Shown: positions 44,235 to 52,569 of the stretch, one piece after another
Position numbering within the stretch: position 1 is the stretch's first letter
Layout of the letters: every line of letters starts with the position of its first letter
Source: Pelagimonas sp.
Lineage (GTDB): Bacteria; Pseudomonadota; Alphaproteobacteria; Rhodobacterales; Rhodobacteraceae
Direction of reading: 5' to 3'
Length of the DNA: 64,000 nucleotides
Assembly: GCA_025210455.1 (NCBI GenBank)
Contig: JAOARQ010000050.1
Span: 62,001 to 126,000, forward strand
The notes under the pieces: generated by a model
What the model saw: the letters and a program-made list of their open reading frames with translations, nothing else
Database searches by the model: none
Told to the model about the DNA's origin: nothing
Translations under genes and position numbers: made by a program

Positions 44235-45770
44235 ATGAACCTCGGTTATCTTGTGACCCGCGCTGCCCGCTATTGGGGTGCGCGTGTGGCTGTGAAAGAC
44301 GATTTCAAAACGCTGACCTATTCAGAACTGGAAGATCGCACCAATCGTCTGGCTCATGCGCTGAGCGATCTGGGGCTGTCCAAAGGGGATCGCGTGGCGG
44401 TGCTGGCCTGGAACCGCTCTGAAATTGTCGAGGCGGAGGTGGCCCTGTTCAAAGGGGGCTTTACCCGGGTGCCGATCAACGCGCGTCTTTCCGAAGATGA
44501 GGTCGCCCATGTATGCCGCGACAGTGCCGTCAAAGTGCTGTTGACCGATCAGGCGCATCTTGCGGCTGCTGAAAAGGCGCTGGCGGGGGCAGACAGCCTG
44601 ACCACCCTTTTGGTGATGGGGGACAGCTATGAAACCGCGTTGCAACAAGCAGCGATCACCCCGGTTTGCGTGGATCTGAACCCTGACGATGTGATGGTGC
44701 ATCACTATACATCTGGTTCGTCCGGGGTGCTGAAAGCGGCGATGCAGACCGCGCGCAACCGGCGCGAAATTCTGCGCAAAATCACCTTCCGGTCACGTCT
44801 GTTCCCAGACACCCCCGAAGTCTTTTTGCATGTTGGCCCGATCACCCATGTGTCCGGCATGGCGCTGATGCCTTTGCTGTCGCAGGGCCATACCAATGTC
44901 ATCCTGTCGCGTTTTGATGTTGATCACTACCTGTCGACTGCCCAGCGTGAAAAAGTCACGCAAACCTATCTGGTGCCCACAATGATCAACCGCATCCTTG
45001 CGGCCCCGAACCGGGGAGAATTTGATCTGAGTGCGTTGAAAATGATCCGCTATGGCGCGGCTCCTATTTCGCCTGCGCGTCTGCGCGAAGCGGTGGCGTT
45101 CTTTGGCCCGATCCTGAATCAGTCATATGGTGCGGGCGAAACCTGTTCCTCGGTAACGATCCTGACCGAAGCGGATCACGCCCTTGCCATGACTGACCGC
45201 CCCGAGCTGTTTCAATCCTGCGGGCGGGCATTGTTTGAGACCGAAGTGAAGGTCGTAGGTGAGGCTGGGCAAGACCTGCCGGCAAACCAGCCCGGCGAGT
45301 TGGTGGTGCGCGGCGACGATGTCATGGCGGGCTATTACAATGCCCCCGAACTGACCGCTCCGGTATTGAAAGACGGGTATTACCATACGGGCGATATCGC
45401 TTACATTGATGATACCGGTTATATTTTCATTGTTGATCGCAAGAAAGACATGATCGTCACCGGCGGGTTCAATGTCTACCCCAACGAGGTGGAACATGCC
45501 CTGTTTGAGCACCCGGATGTGTTCGAGGCCTGTGTTGTCGGTGTGCCGGATCAGGATCTTGGAGAGGCCGTGAAAGCTGTCGTTGTCCCGCGCGCGGGGA
45601 TCGACATCGACAGCGATGGGCTGATCGCGCACTGCAAAGACAAGCTTGGAAAATTCAAGAGACCCCATTCTGTGGATGTGGTGCCAGAACTGCCCAAGAA
45701 CGACGCAGGCAAGATCCTGCGACGTGTGGTGCGCGATGGCTATTGGGCTGGCGCGGATCGGAAGGTGTGA
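44235..45770 (+). CDS. Class I adenylate-forming acyl-CoA ligase
   Basis: 511 residues. AMP-binding signature HHYTSGSSGVLKAAM, acceptor motif YGAGETCSSV, hinge GYYHTGDIAYIDDTGY with IVDRKKDMIVTGG, and the C-terminal catalytic lysine in PKNDAGKILRR. Activates a carboxylic acid to its CoA thioester at the expense of ATP. First gene of a run with acyl-CoA dehydrogenase, CoA-transferase and thiolase. Confidence 0.9.
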   Translation: MNLGYLVTRAARYWGARVAVKDDFKTLTYSELEDRTNRLAHALSDLGLSKGDRVAVLAWNRSEIVEAEVALFKGGFTRVPINARLSEDEVAHVCRDSAVKVLLTDQAHLAAAEKALAGADSLTTLLVMGDSYETALQQAAITPVCVDLNPDDVMVHHYTSGSSGVLKAAMQTARNRREILRKITFRSRLFPDTPEVFLHVGPITHVSGMALMPLLSQGHTNVILSRFDVDHYLSTAQREKVTQTYLVPTMINRILAAPNRGEFDLSALKMIRYGAAPISPARLREAVAFFGPILNQSYGAGETCSSVTILTEADHALAMTDRPELFQSCGRALFETEVKVVGEAGQDLPANQPGELVVRGDDVMAGYYNAPELTAPVLKDGYYHTGDIAYIDDTGYIFIVDRKKDMIVTGGFNVYPNEVEHALFEHPDVFEACVVGVPDQDLGEAVKAVVVPRAGIDIDSDGLIAHCKDKLGKFKRPHSVDVVPELPKNDAGKILRRVVRDGYWAGADRKV

Positions 45771-45772
45771 TC

Positions 45773-46984
45773 ATGGGACTGAACAAAGCCACAAGCGGGT
45801 TGGATGCGGCGGCCTTTGGCGAATTGCGCGCAAAAGTGCATGATCTGCTCTATAAGGAAATGCTGCCCTTCGAAAAAGAAAGCGGTCTGACGCATGAAAC
45901 CCGGTTTGAACGCGCGCAGCTGGAAGATTGGTGGAAGCGTTCCCGCGAATTGGGAATTTATGGCTGCAATCTCCCTAAAGAGTTTGGCGGACTGGGGCTG
46001 TCGATTGATCAGCTCTGCACCCTGAAGGAAGACGCCACCCGATCAAACGCAGCGCTTTATGGCTGTGTTCTGGGGGAAAACGGCGGCCCGATGCGGATCG
46101 GCTATATCATCACACAGGCGACCGAAACGCAAAATCAGGAATTCTTTTTTCCAGCCGCGCGAGGGGAGCGGGCAGGCTGTTTTGCGCTCAGCGAACCCGA
46201 GGCCGGATCAGACGCCACGCGTATTCAGACCACGGCGGTAAAAGATGGGGATGATTACATCCTCAATGGTCACAAACGCTATATCACCGCTTCGCGCACC
46301 GCTGATTTCGCGATTGTCATGTGTGTCACAGATCCTGACGCGGGCACAGAGGGTGTGACCGCCTTTTTGGTGGATGCTGCATCGCCGGGGTATCGGATCG
46401 AAGGGCATTATCTGCCGATGTCGGGGCAGCATATCGACAACGACATCATCTTGGAAAACGTGCGCGTTCCGGCACGAAATATCCTTGGTGGGCTAGGAAA
46501 CGGCTTTAAGCTGGGGATGGAGCGGATCAACATCAACCGATTGCTGCAATGTCCGACCATGCTGGGGCACGCGCAGTTTGCGCTGGAACAGGCCGTGGAC
46601 TACGCCAATCGCAGGGTGCAGTTTAATCGCTCCATCGCCAATTTTCAGGCCATTCAGCACATGCTGGCAGATATGAAAACGGCGAATTTTGCCGCGCATT
46701 CCATGATCCACGCTGCAGCGGCCAAGGCGGACCGGGGCGAAAACATTCGCATCGAGGCCTCGATGTGCAAGGTGTTTGTGGCTGAAAATGCCTTTCAGGT
46801 GGCTGATAAGGCGATCCAGATCCATGGCGCAACGGGTATAACGAAAAATCACCCGGTGGAATGGGTGTTCCGCCGTTTGCGCATGTTCCGGGTGCTGACG
46901 GGCAGTTCCGAAATTCAGCGCAACACCATCGGCAAGGGCATCCAGAAAGACTGGCAAATGGCCAATCCAGAGGCGGTCTCATGA
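45773..46984 (+). CDS. Acyl-CoA dehydrogenase
   Basis: 403 residues from ATG 45773, 2 bases after the ligase stop. FAD-dependent; the flavin contact stretch CFALSEPEAGSDA and the C-terminal QIHGATGITKNHPVEWVFR and LTGSSEIQRNTIGK are family signatures. Expected to introduce a 2,3-double bond in the CoA thioester and pass electrons to ETF. Overlaps the CoA-transferase gene by 4 bases. Confidence 0.9.
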   Translation: MGLNKATSGLDAAAFGELRAKVHDLLYKEMLPFEKESGLTHETRFERAQLEDWWKRSRELGIYGCNLPKEFGGLGLSIDQLCTLKEDATRSNAALYGCVLGENGGPMRIGYIITQATETQNQEFFFPAARGERAGCFALSEPEAGSDATRIQTTAVKDGDDYILNGHKRYITASRTADFAIVMCVTDPDAGTEGVTAFLVDAASPGYRIEGHYLPMSGQHIDNDIILENVRVPARNILGGLGNGFKLGMERININRLLQCPTMLGHAQFALEQAVDYANRRVQFNRSIANFQAIQHMLADMKTANFAAHSMIHAAAAKADRGENIRIEASMCKVFVAENAFQVADKAIQIHGATGITKNHPVEWVFRRLRMFRVLTGSSEIQRNTIGKGIQKDWQMANPEAVS

Positions 46985-48168
46985 GCGCATATCATCCCAC
47001 CAACAGCTGGTCTTTCCTGAATGGAATGCGGATCATCGACCTGTCGCGCCTGCTACCCGGCCCCTTTGCCACACAATGTCTTGCGGATCTGGGTGCCGAG
47101 GTCATCAAGATCGAAGAGCCCAAACAGGGCGATCCCGGGCGCCGACTGGGCAAGGATATGTTTGCCCGGCTGAACCGTAACAAACGTTCGCTGACGCTGG
47201 ATCTGAAATCCGAAGAAGGCAAGACGGTGCTGCGCGATCTTCTGTCAAACGCCGATGCCGTCATCGAAAGCTTTCGCCCCGGGGTGATGGATCGACTGGG
47301 TTTTGGCTATGACACAGTGCGCGCGGTGAACCCGGCAATTGTTTACTGTTCCCTTTCGGGCTTTGGCCAGACAGGGCCATACCGTCATCGCGCGGGGCAT
47401 GACATTGATTTTCTGGCACTATCTGGCTATTTCGCCGTGCCTTCGCAGGTAAGGGATAAACTCGCGCGCCCAAAGGTGCGTCTGTCGGATTACGCTGGGG
47501 CCATGTACGGCGCGCTGTCGATGGCGGTGGCCATGGGGTCGGCCAAGATCAGCGGGCAAGGGCAATATCTGGATGTGTCCATCACCGATGCCATGGTGAA
47601 CTGGTCGTCACCACTAGTGCGCATTGCGCATGACCTATGTGATGGCGATCCTGACCGCATGTCCTTTGTGATGCCGGATAACGATATTTTCGAAACCGCT
47701 GATGGCAAACATATCGCCATTGGCCTGTTCGAAAACAAGTTCTGGCTGGTTTTGGCAGAGATGATGGCAGAAGAATTCCCCGCACTGTCCGACCCGAGCT
47801 ATGCCACCAACGCGCTACGTAATCAGCGCAAATCCGAAGTGCACAACCTGATGTCTCAGATGTTTGCATCAAAACCTTTGGCCGAATGGGAACAGCTCTT
47901 TGAGCCGACAGATTTGCCATGGGCCGTGGTCTATCAAGACATGCGCCTGTTTGATGATCCCCACCTGAAAGAACGCGGTATGTTTGGCACATTGGGCACT
48001 GGCGATGATCAGAGCTTTCAGGCGGGCTATCCAACCAAATTCTCGGCGGGACTGGATGAATTTCAGACTGCGCCGCCCAGAAAGGGCGCGGATACCGATG
48101 CGATATTGCGGGGGCTGGGTCATGATGAGGCAGCCATTCAGGCCATGCGTGACGCAGGGGTGATCTGA
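46981..48168 (+). CDS. CaiB/BaiF family (type III) CoA-transferase
   Basis: 395 residues, ATGA overlap with the acyl-CoA dehydrogenase. RIIDLSRLLPGPFATQCLAD at the N-terminus, NRNKRSLTLDLKSEEG, and the catalytic Asp in AGHDIDFLALSG. Moves CoA between two acids, for example from a product thioester to the incoming substrate. Presence of both a ligase and a transferase suggests two acids need activation in this pathway or alternative entry routes. Confidence 0.9.
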   Translation: MSAYHPTNSWSFLNGMRIIDLSRLLPGPFATQCLADLGAEVIKIEEPKQGDPGRRLGKDMFARLNRNKRSLTLDLKSEEGKTVLRDLLSNADAVIESFRPGVMDRLGFGYDTVRAVNPAIVYCSLSGFGQTGPYRHRAGHDIDFLALSGYFAVPSQVRDKLARPKVRLSDYAGAMYGALSMAVAMGSAKISGQGQYLDVSITDAMVNWSSPLVRIAHDLCDGDPDRMSFVMPDNDIFETADGKHIAIGLFENKFWLVLAEMMAEEFPALSDPSYATNALRNQRKSEVHNLMSQMFASKPLAEWEQLFEPTDLPWAVVYQDMRLFDDPHLKERGMFGTLGTGDDQSFQAGYPTKFSAGLDEFQTAPPRKGADTDAILRGLGHDEAAIQAMRDAGVI

Positions 48169-49373
48169 TGCAAGAAGCCTTTATCTGTGACGCCATTCGC
48201 ACCCCAATCGGGCGCTATGGCGGTGGATTGTCCGGGGTGCGTGCGGATGATCTGGGGGCGGTGCCGCTCCGCACGCTGATGGCACGTAACCCCAGTGTCG
48301 ACTGGGCAGCTGTGGACGATGTGCTGTTTGGATGTGCCAATCAAGCGGGCGAAGACAACCGCAATGTGGCGCGCATGTCGGCGCTGCTGGCCGGTCTGCC
48401 AGACACAGTGTCAGGCACCACGCTGAACCGGCTGTGTGGCTCGGGGCTGGATGCGGTGTCTTATGGTGCGCGGGCCATTCGCTCAGGGGATGCCGATCTG
48501 ATCATCGCAGGCGGCGTCGAAAGCATGAGCCGCGCACCGTTTGTTATGCCCAAAGCCAGCTCTGCCTTTTCCCGCAGTGCAGAGATCCACGACACCACCA
48601 TTGGCTGGCGGTTTGTAAATCCGTTGATGCAGGCGGAACATGGCGTCGATTCCATGCCGGAAACGGCGGAAAATGTAGCCGAAGACTTTGGGATTTCCCG
48701 CGCTGATCAGGATGCCTTTGCGCTCAGGTCGCAACAAAGGGCCGCTGCCGCGCAGGCTGCTGGTATTTTTGCCCAAGAGATAACACCTGTCACGCTGCCG
48801 CAGCGCAAAGGGGCACCCAGAACCGTTGAGACTGACGAACATCCGCGTCCTGAAACCACTTTAGACGGGTTGGCGCGGCTGCGCGCGCCGTTTAGGCAAG
48901 GTGGGTCAGTCACGGCTGGAAATGCCTCGGGCGTCAATGATGGGGCTGCGGCAATGATCATTGCCTCTGAACGGGCGGTTCAGCGCTTTGATCTGACGCC
49001 GCGCGCCCGTATCATCGCCGGGGCCACTGCCGGGGTTGCCCCGCGCATCATGGGATTTGGCCCGGCCCCAGCCACGCGTAGGCTGTTGGCCCGCACCGGG
49101 CTGAAGATCAACGACATTGGTGTGATTGAACTGAACGAAGCCTTTGCCGCACAGGCGCTTGCGGTGCTGCGCGATCTGGGAATCGAGGATGACGCAGATC
49201 TGGTGAACCCCAATGGCGGCGCAATTGCTTTGGGTCACCCTTTGGGCATGTCGGGTGCGCGATTGGCGCTGACAGCAGTCAACCAATTGCAGCGCACAGG
49301 CGAAACCTATGCGATCTGCACGATGTGCATTGGGGTTGGGCAGGGAATTTCTCTGCTGCTTCAAAGGGTTTGA
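48168..49373 (+). CDS. Thiolase, 3-oxoadipyl-CoA thiolase-like
   Basis: 401 residues. Catalytic Cys in [21 protein letters not shown], the [16 protein letters not shown] His and the final [10 protein letters not shown] Cys. The sequence is close in style to PcaF/PaaJ ([33 protein letters not shown]), suggesting cleavage of a dicarboxylic 3-oxoacyl-CoA; ordinary acetoacetyl-CoA thiolase is the alternative. Start overlaps the preceding stop (TGATG). No enoyl-CoA hydratase or hydroxyacyl-CoA dehydrogenase accompanies it. Confidence 0.88.
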   Translation: MQEAFICDAIRTPIGRYGGGLSGVRADDLGAVPLRTLMARNPSVDWAAVDDVLFGCANQAGEDNRNVARMSALLAGLPDTVSGTTLNRLCGSGLDAVSYGARAIRSGDADLIIAGGVESMSRAPFVMPKASSAFSRSAEIHDTTIGWRFVNPLMQAEHGVDSMPETAENVAEDFGISRADQDAFALRSQQRAAAAQAAGIFAQEITPVTLPQRKGAPRTVETDEHPRPETTLDGLARLRAPFRQGGSVTAGNASGVNDGAAAMIIASERAVQRFDLTPRARIIAGATAGVAPRIMGFGPAPATRRLLARTGLKINDIGVIELNEAFAAQALAVLRDLGIEDDADLVNPNGGAIALGHPLGMSGARLALTAVNQLQRTGETYAICTMCIGVGQGISLLLQRV

Positions 49374-49385
49374 AAATGACATAAG

Positions 49386-49498
49386 ATTTTCCATATACTG
49401 CGAATACATTTATAGTATTTCCACTATCTCACACAGCTGAGTAGCTTTGGACATCTGATGTTTCGCGGTAGATTCCGCTTCACGCCCAAGTTGGGAGG
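49386..49498 (+). promoter_or_regulatory. AT-rich promoter region of the second tct operon
   Basis: ATTTTCCATA at 49386-49395, then TAGTATTTCCACTATC about 30 bases on, resemble the elements at 44103-44160. GGAGG at 49494-49498 is the ribosome site of tctC. No perfect palindrome is seen. Confidence 0.4.
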
Positions 49499-49506
49499 AC
49501 TAAGAC

Positions 49507-50463
49507 GTGATGAAACTTTCGCATCTAAAGACAGCTGTTGTTGGTGTTGCTCTGGCGCTGGCAGGGGGGATGGCTTTGGCAGACGATTTCCCCGAGCGCC
49601 CGATTGATCTGGTTGTCGGCTTCAAGGCCGGTGGCGGCACAGATACCTATGCACGCGCGCTGGCCAGCGCCGCAGGGGATCACACCGGTGGTCAGCCAAT
49701 CGTCGTGGTCAACAAACCCGGCGGCGGCGGCCTTGTCGGGGGGCGCTTTGTGGCGGATCAGCCGCCAACCGGGTATACCCTCTATCTTGCCTCGGCCGGG
49801 TCACTGGTTCTGAAAAATCTGGTAAAGCCTCAGGTGGTTTCACCTGATGATTTCAAAATGGTTGGCACAATCGGTGAACTGACCGCTGGTTTGTTTGTAC
49901 CTGCCTCTTCGCCAATCACCTCACTGGATGAGCTGATCGCCACAGCGAAAACCTCGGAAAGCAAGCTGCGCTGGGGCCACACGGGGCGCGGCAACGTCTG
50001 GCATATGGCAGGTCTTGGGGTTCTGAACCCGAACGGTGTGAAAGCCAAAGATATTCCATTCAAGGGCGGATCGGGTGTTCGTGCCGCTTTGACCAGCGCC
50101 GAAGTGGATTTCGGTGTCATGGGTGCACATCTGGGCCGTGGTTTCGAGGACGAACTGCGTCTGCTGGCGGTTCTCGCCAATGAGCGCCACCCAGCCACCC
50201 CGGACACCCCAACAGCCAAAGAGCTGGGTGTGGAATTTGTGCCGGTCTCCAGCCAGATGATCGTTATGGCGCCGGGCCGCACCTCTGACGAGGTTGTTGC
50301 AAAACTGTCTGACGCCGTGGCGGCGATCACCAAAGAGGCCGCTTTTGTTGAAGCCCTGACCAACGCGGGCCTGCCATCCGCCAGCGTAAACGGGGCAGAC
50401 ACCGCTGCTGCTCTGGAAGCCTCCAAACAGGATTGGGCTGCGCTTCTGGAAACCATGAAATGA
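49507..50463 (+). CDS. tctC: TctC/Bug-family periplasmic binding protein (second TTT system)
   Basis: 318 residues; GTG 49507 (GGAGG 8 bases before) or the adjacent ATG 49510. Signal peptide KTAVVGVALALAGGMALA. ERPIDLVVGFKAGGGTDTYAR and VNKPGGGGLVGGR are the Bug-family carboxylate loops; here the canonical GGGTD loop is intact, unlike in the first TctC at 38233. Different substrate preference is therefore likely. Confidence 0.9.
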   Translation: MMKLSHLKTAVVGVALALAGGMALADDFPERPIDLVVGFKAGGGTDTYARALASAAGDHTGGQPIVVVNKPGGGGLVGGRFVADQPPTGYTLYLASAGSLVLKNLVKPQVVSPDDFKMVGTIGELTAGLFVPASSPITSLDELIATAKTSESKLRWGHTGRGNVWHMAGLGVLNPNGVKAKDIPFKGGSGVRAALTSAEVDFGVMGAHLGRGFEDELRLLAVLANERHPATPDTPTAKELGVEFVPVSSQMIVMAPGRTSDEVVAKLSDAVAAITKEAAFVEALTNAGLPSASVNGADTAAALEASKQDWAALLETMK

Positions 50464-50981
50464 TCCCGGAAACTGAAAACGATGTGGTGCGCGTAACGGC
50501 GCGCCACAACATTTTCGCAGGGCTGGCACTGATTGTTCTGGCTGCGGTGTTTTTCTGGCAATCCTTTGCGATCTCTCTCGATTTTGTCGATGAAGAAGGC
50601 ATTGGCCCAAGGTTCTTTCCCCAGGCCATTTGCACAGGGCTTGCCCTGATTGGCGCGGCACTGGTGATCCTTGGATTGCGCCAAGACATCGCCCCGGCAG
50701 ACCGCAGCAGCTTTGTCGGTCAGAGGTTTCTGTTTGATGCGGTGCCGCTGTTTGCGCTGGGGCTGGTCTTTGTCTGGCTGTTTGGTGCCTTTGGATATGC
50801 GGTGGCCTGCTTTGTACTGTTGCTGGCCGGTATGAAGATCTTTGCAGTACGGGGCATGGCGCAGTTTCTGCTTCCGCTTCTGGCGAGTGCTTGGCTGTAT
50901 CTGATCTTCTTCAAGCTGATGACCGTCTTTGAACCGGCGGCCAGAATTGTTAATCCGCTCACGCTTTTGGGCCTGAAATAG
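50460..50981 (+). CDS. tctB: TctB-family membrane subunit (second TTT system)
   Basis: 173 residues, ATG 50460 overlapping the tctC stop. Four hydrophobic helices, first at FAGLALIVLAAVFFWQ, with EEGIGPRFFPQAICTGLALIG as the family-like loop. Its stop lies 10 bases before tctA. Confidence 0.87.
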   Translation: MIPETENDVVRVTARHNIFAGLALIVLAAVFFWQSFAISLDFVDEEGIGPRFFPQAICTGLALIGAALVILGLRQDIAPADRSSFVGQRFLFDAVPLFALGLVFVWLFGAFGYAVACFVLLLAGMKIFAVRGMAQFLLPLLASAWLYLIFFKLMTVFEPAARIVNPLTLLGLK

Positions 50982-50991
50982 GGGTCATCTG

Positions 50992-52512
50992 ATGGACCTT
51001 CTGAACGGTTTCTACACCATCTTCTCATCGCCCGAGACCATTGGCTTTGTTGTCCTTGGCGCTGTTTTGGGTGTGATCGTAGGGGCGGTGCCCGGGCTGA
51101 CAGCCTCGGCGGCGATCGCCATGCTGGTGCCGATCACCTATTACATTGATCCGCTGTCTGCACTGGCCTTTCTGTATGTGATTGGCAAAGCAGGTCGTTT
51201 TGGCGGTTCGATCTCAGCGATCCTGTTCAATACTCCCGGCACCACAGCCGCGGCCGCCACGGTGATTGACGGCCATGCGCTGACGAAAAAGGGCAAGGCC
51301 GGCAAGGCGCTGAAAACCGCCACGGTGGCCTCGGTGATTGGCGATTTCACCGGCGAGCTGATCCTGATTTTCGGCGCGCTGACCATCGCCAACTGGACAC
51401 GTGATCTGGGCCCGCCGGAATACTTTGCCATTTATCTTTGCGCCTTCCTGATCATCGGATCGATTATCTCGGATTCGGTTCTTAAGGGAATTGCATCAAC
51501 CCTGTTTGGCGCCACACTGGCGATGATCGGACTGGATTCGATCACCTCTGAGCCACGTTTTGATTTTGGCATGGTCGAGCTTTACAACGGCTTTTCGCTG
51601 GTGCCGCTTTTGATCGGGATGTTCGTAATCTCTGAGGTCTTCACGCAGGTTGCCCCGGCCCGCAAAGGGCAGGAACAGCATGATGAGATTGCTGCACGCA
51701 GCCCCGATGATGATCGGCTGAGCTGGGCGGAATTCCTACGCTGCCTGCCCTATATCGGGCGCGGATCGGCGATTGGTTCCATGGTCGGGCTGATCCCGGG
51801 TGTTGGCTCGGCGGTGGCCTGTTTTGTGGCCTATGGATCGTCCAAGGCAAAAGCCCCCAACAAAGAGGAATGGGGCAAAGGCGCAATCGAAGGCGTCGCC
51901 GCACCAGAGGCATCAAACAACGCGGTTTCAGGCCCATCCATGATCCCACTTTTGGCGCTGGGTTTGCCAGGATCGACCATCGCCGCCATGCTGATGGGGG
52001 TCTTTATGATCCACGGCATTCAGGTGGGGCCGAAGATCTTTGAAACCTCTGGCGACACCGTCTATGGCCTGTTTGCCGCTGGCCTGACAGGGATTGTGCT
52101 TTATGGGCTGATCGGCTGGTTTGGTGGCCCGCTGATCGGGCGTATCATCGACAAGGTGCCGCAGCGGCTGATCTATCCGACCATCTTTGCCGTCGCGCTG
52201 ATTTCGGCCTATACGGCGCGCTCTTCGATGTTTGATGTGGTTGTTGCGCTGATCTTTGGCTTGGTGGGATATTTCATGCGCACGCTGAACTTTAGTCCCG
52301 CCGCAGCGATCATTGCCTTTGTTCTGGCACCTGGAGCGGAACAGGCTCTGCGCCAATCGGTTCTGCTGACGGATGATGGCTTTGGGATCTTCCTGACGCG
52401 ACCGGTGGCGCTGGCATTCTTTGCGGTGCCTGTGGTGGCCATAGGCATTCGTATCTTTGCGCGGATGCGCAGCGCGCAGAATGCGCCCGATGCGGCTGGG
52501 TCACAAACCTGA
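50992..52512 (+). CDS. tctA: TctA-family membrane subunit (second TTT system)
   Basis: 506 residues. Repeat motifs GAVPGLTASAAIAMLVPITY and GLIPGVGSAVACFVAYG, and APEASNNAVSGPSMIPLLAL. About 11-12 membrane helices. Diverged from the first TctA at 39772 (different loops and lengths), so the two systems are not a recent duplication. Confidence 0.93.
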   Translation: MDLLNGFYTIFSSPETIGFVVLGAVLGVIVGAVPGLTASAAIAMLVPITYYIDPLSALAFLYVIGKAGRFGGSISAILFNTPGTTAAAATVIDGHALTKKGKAGKALKTATVASVIGDFTGELILIFGALTIANWTRDLGPPEYFAIYLCAFLIIGSIISDSVLKGIASTLFGATLAMIGLDSITSEPRFDFGMVELYNGFSLVPLLIGMFVISEVFTQVAPARKGQEQHDEIAARSPDDDRLSWAEFLRCLPYIGRGSAIGSMVGLIPGVGSAVACFVAYGSSKAKAPNKEEWGKGAIEGVAAPEASNNAVSGPSMIPLLALGLPGSTIAAMLMGVFMIHGIQVGPKIFETSGDTVYGLFAAGLTGIVLYGLIGWFGGPLIGRIIDKVPQRLIYPTIFAVALISAYTARSSMFDVVVALIFGLVGYFMRTLNFSPAAAIIAFVLAPGAEQALRQSVLLTDDGFGIFLTRPVALAFFAVPVVAIGIRIFARMRSAQNAPDAAGSQT

Positions 52513-52569
52513 CCAGTCACCGGGCGGCACAACCGTCGCCGCCCGGATCACTGCTTGTGAGCGAGAACC

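Noticed and set aside
38233-52512. The two TTT transporters as a recent duplication
   Set aside because: Their TctC loops (PGDLED versus AGGGTD), TctB sequences and TctA loops differ widely, so they are old paralogues or separately acquired.
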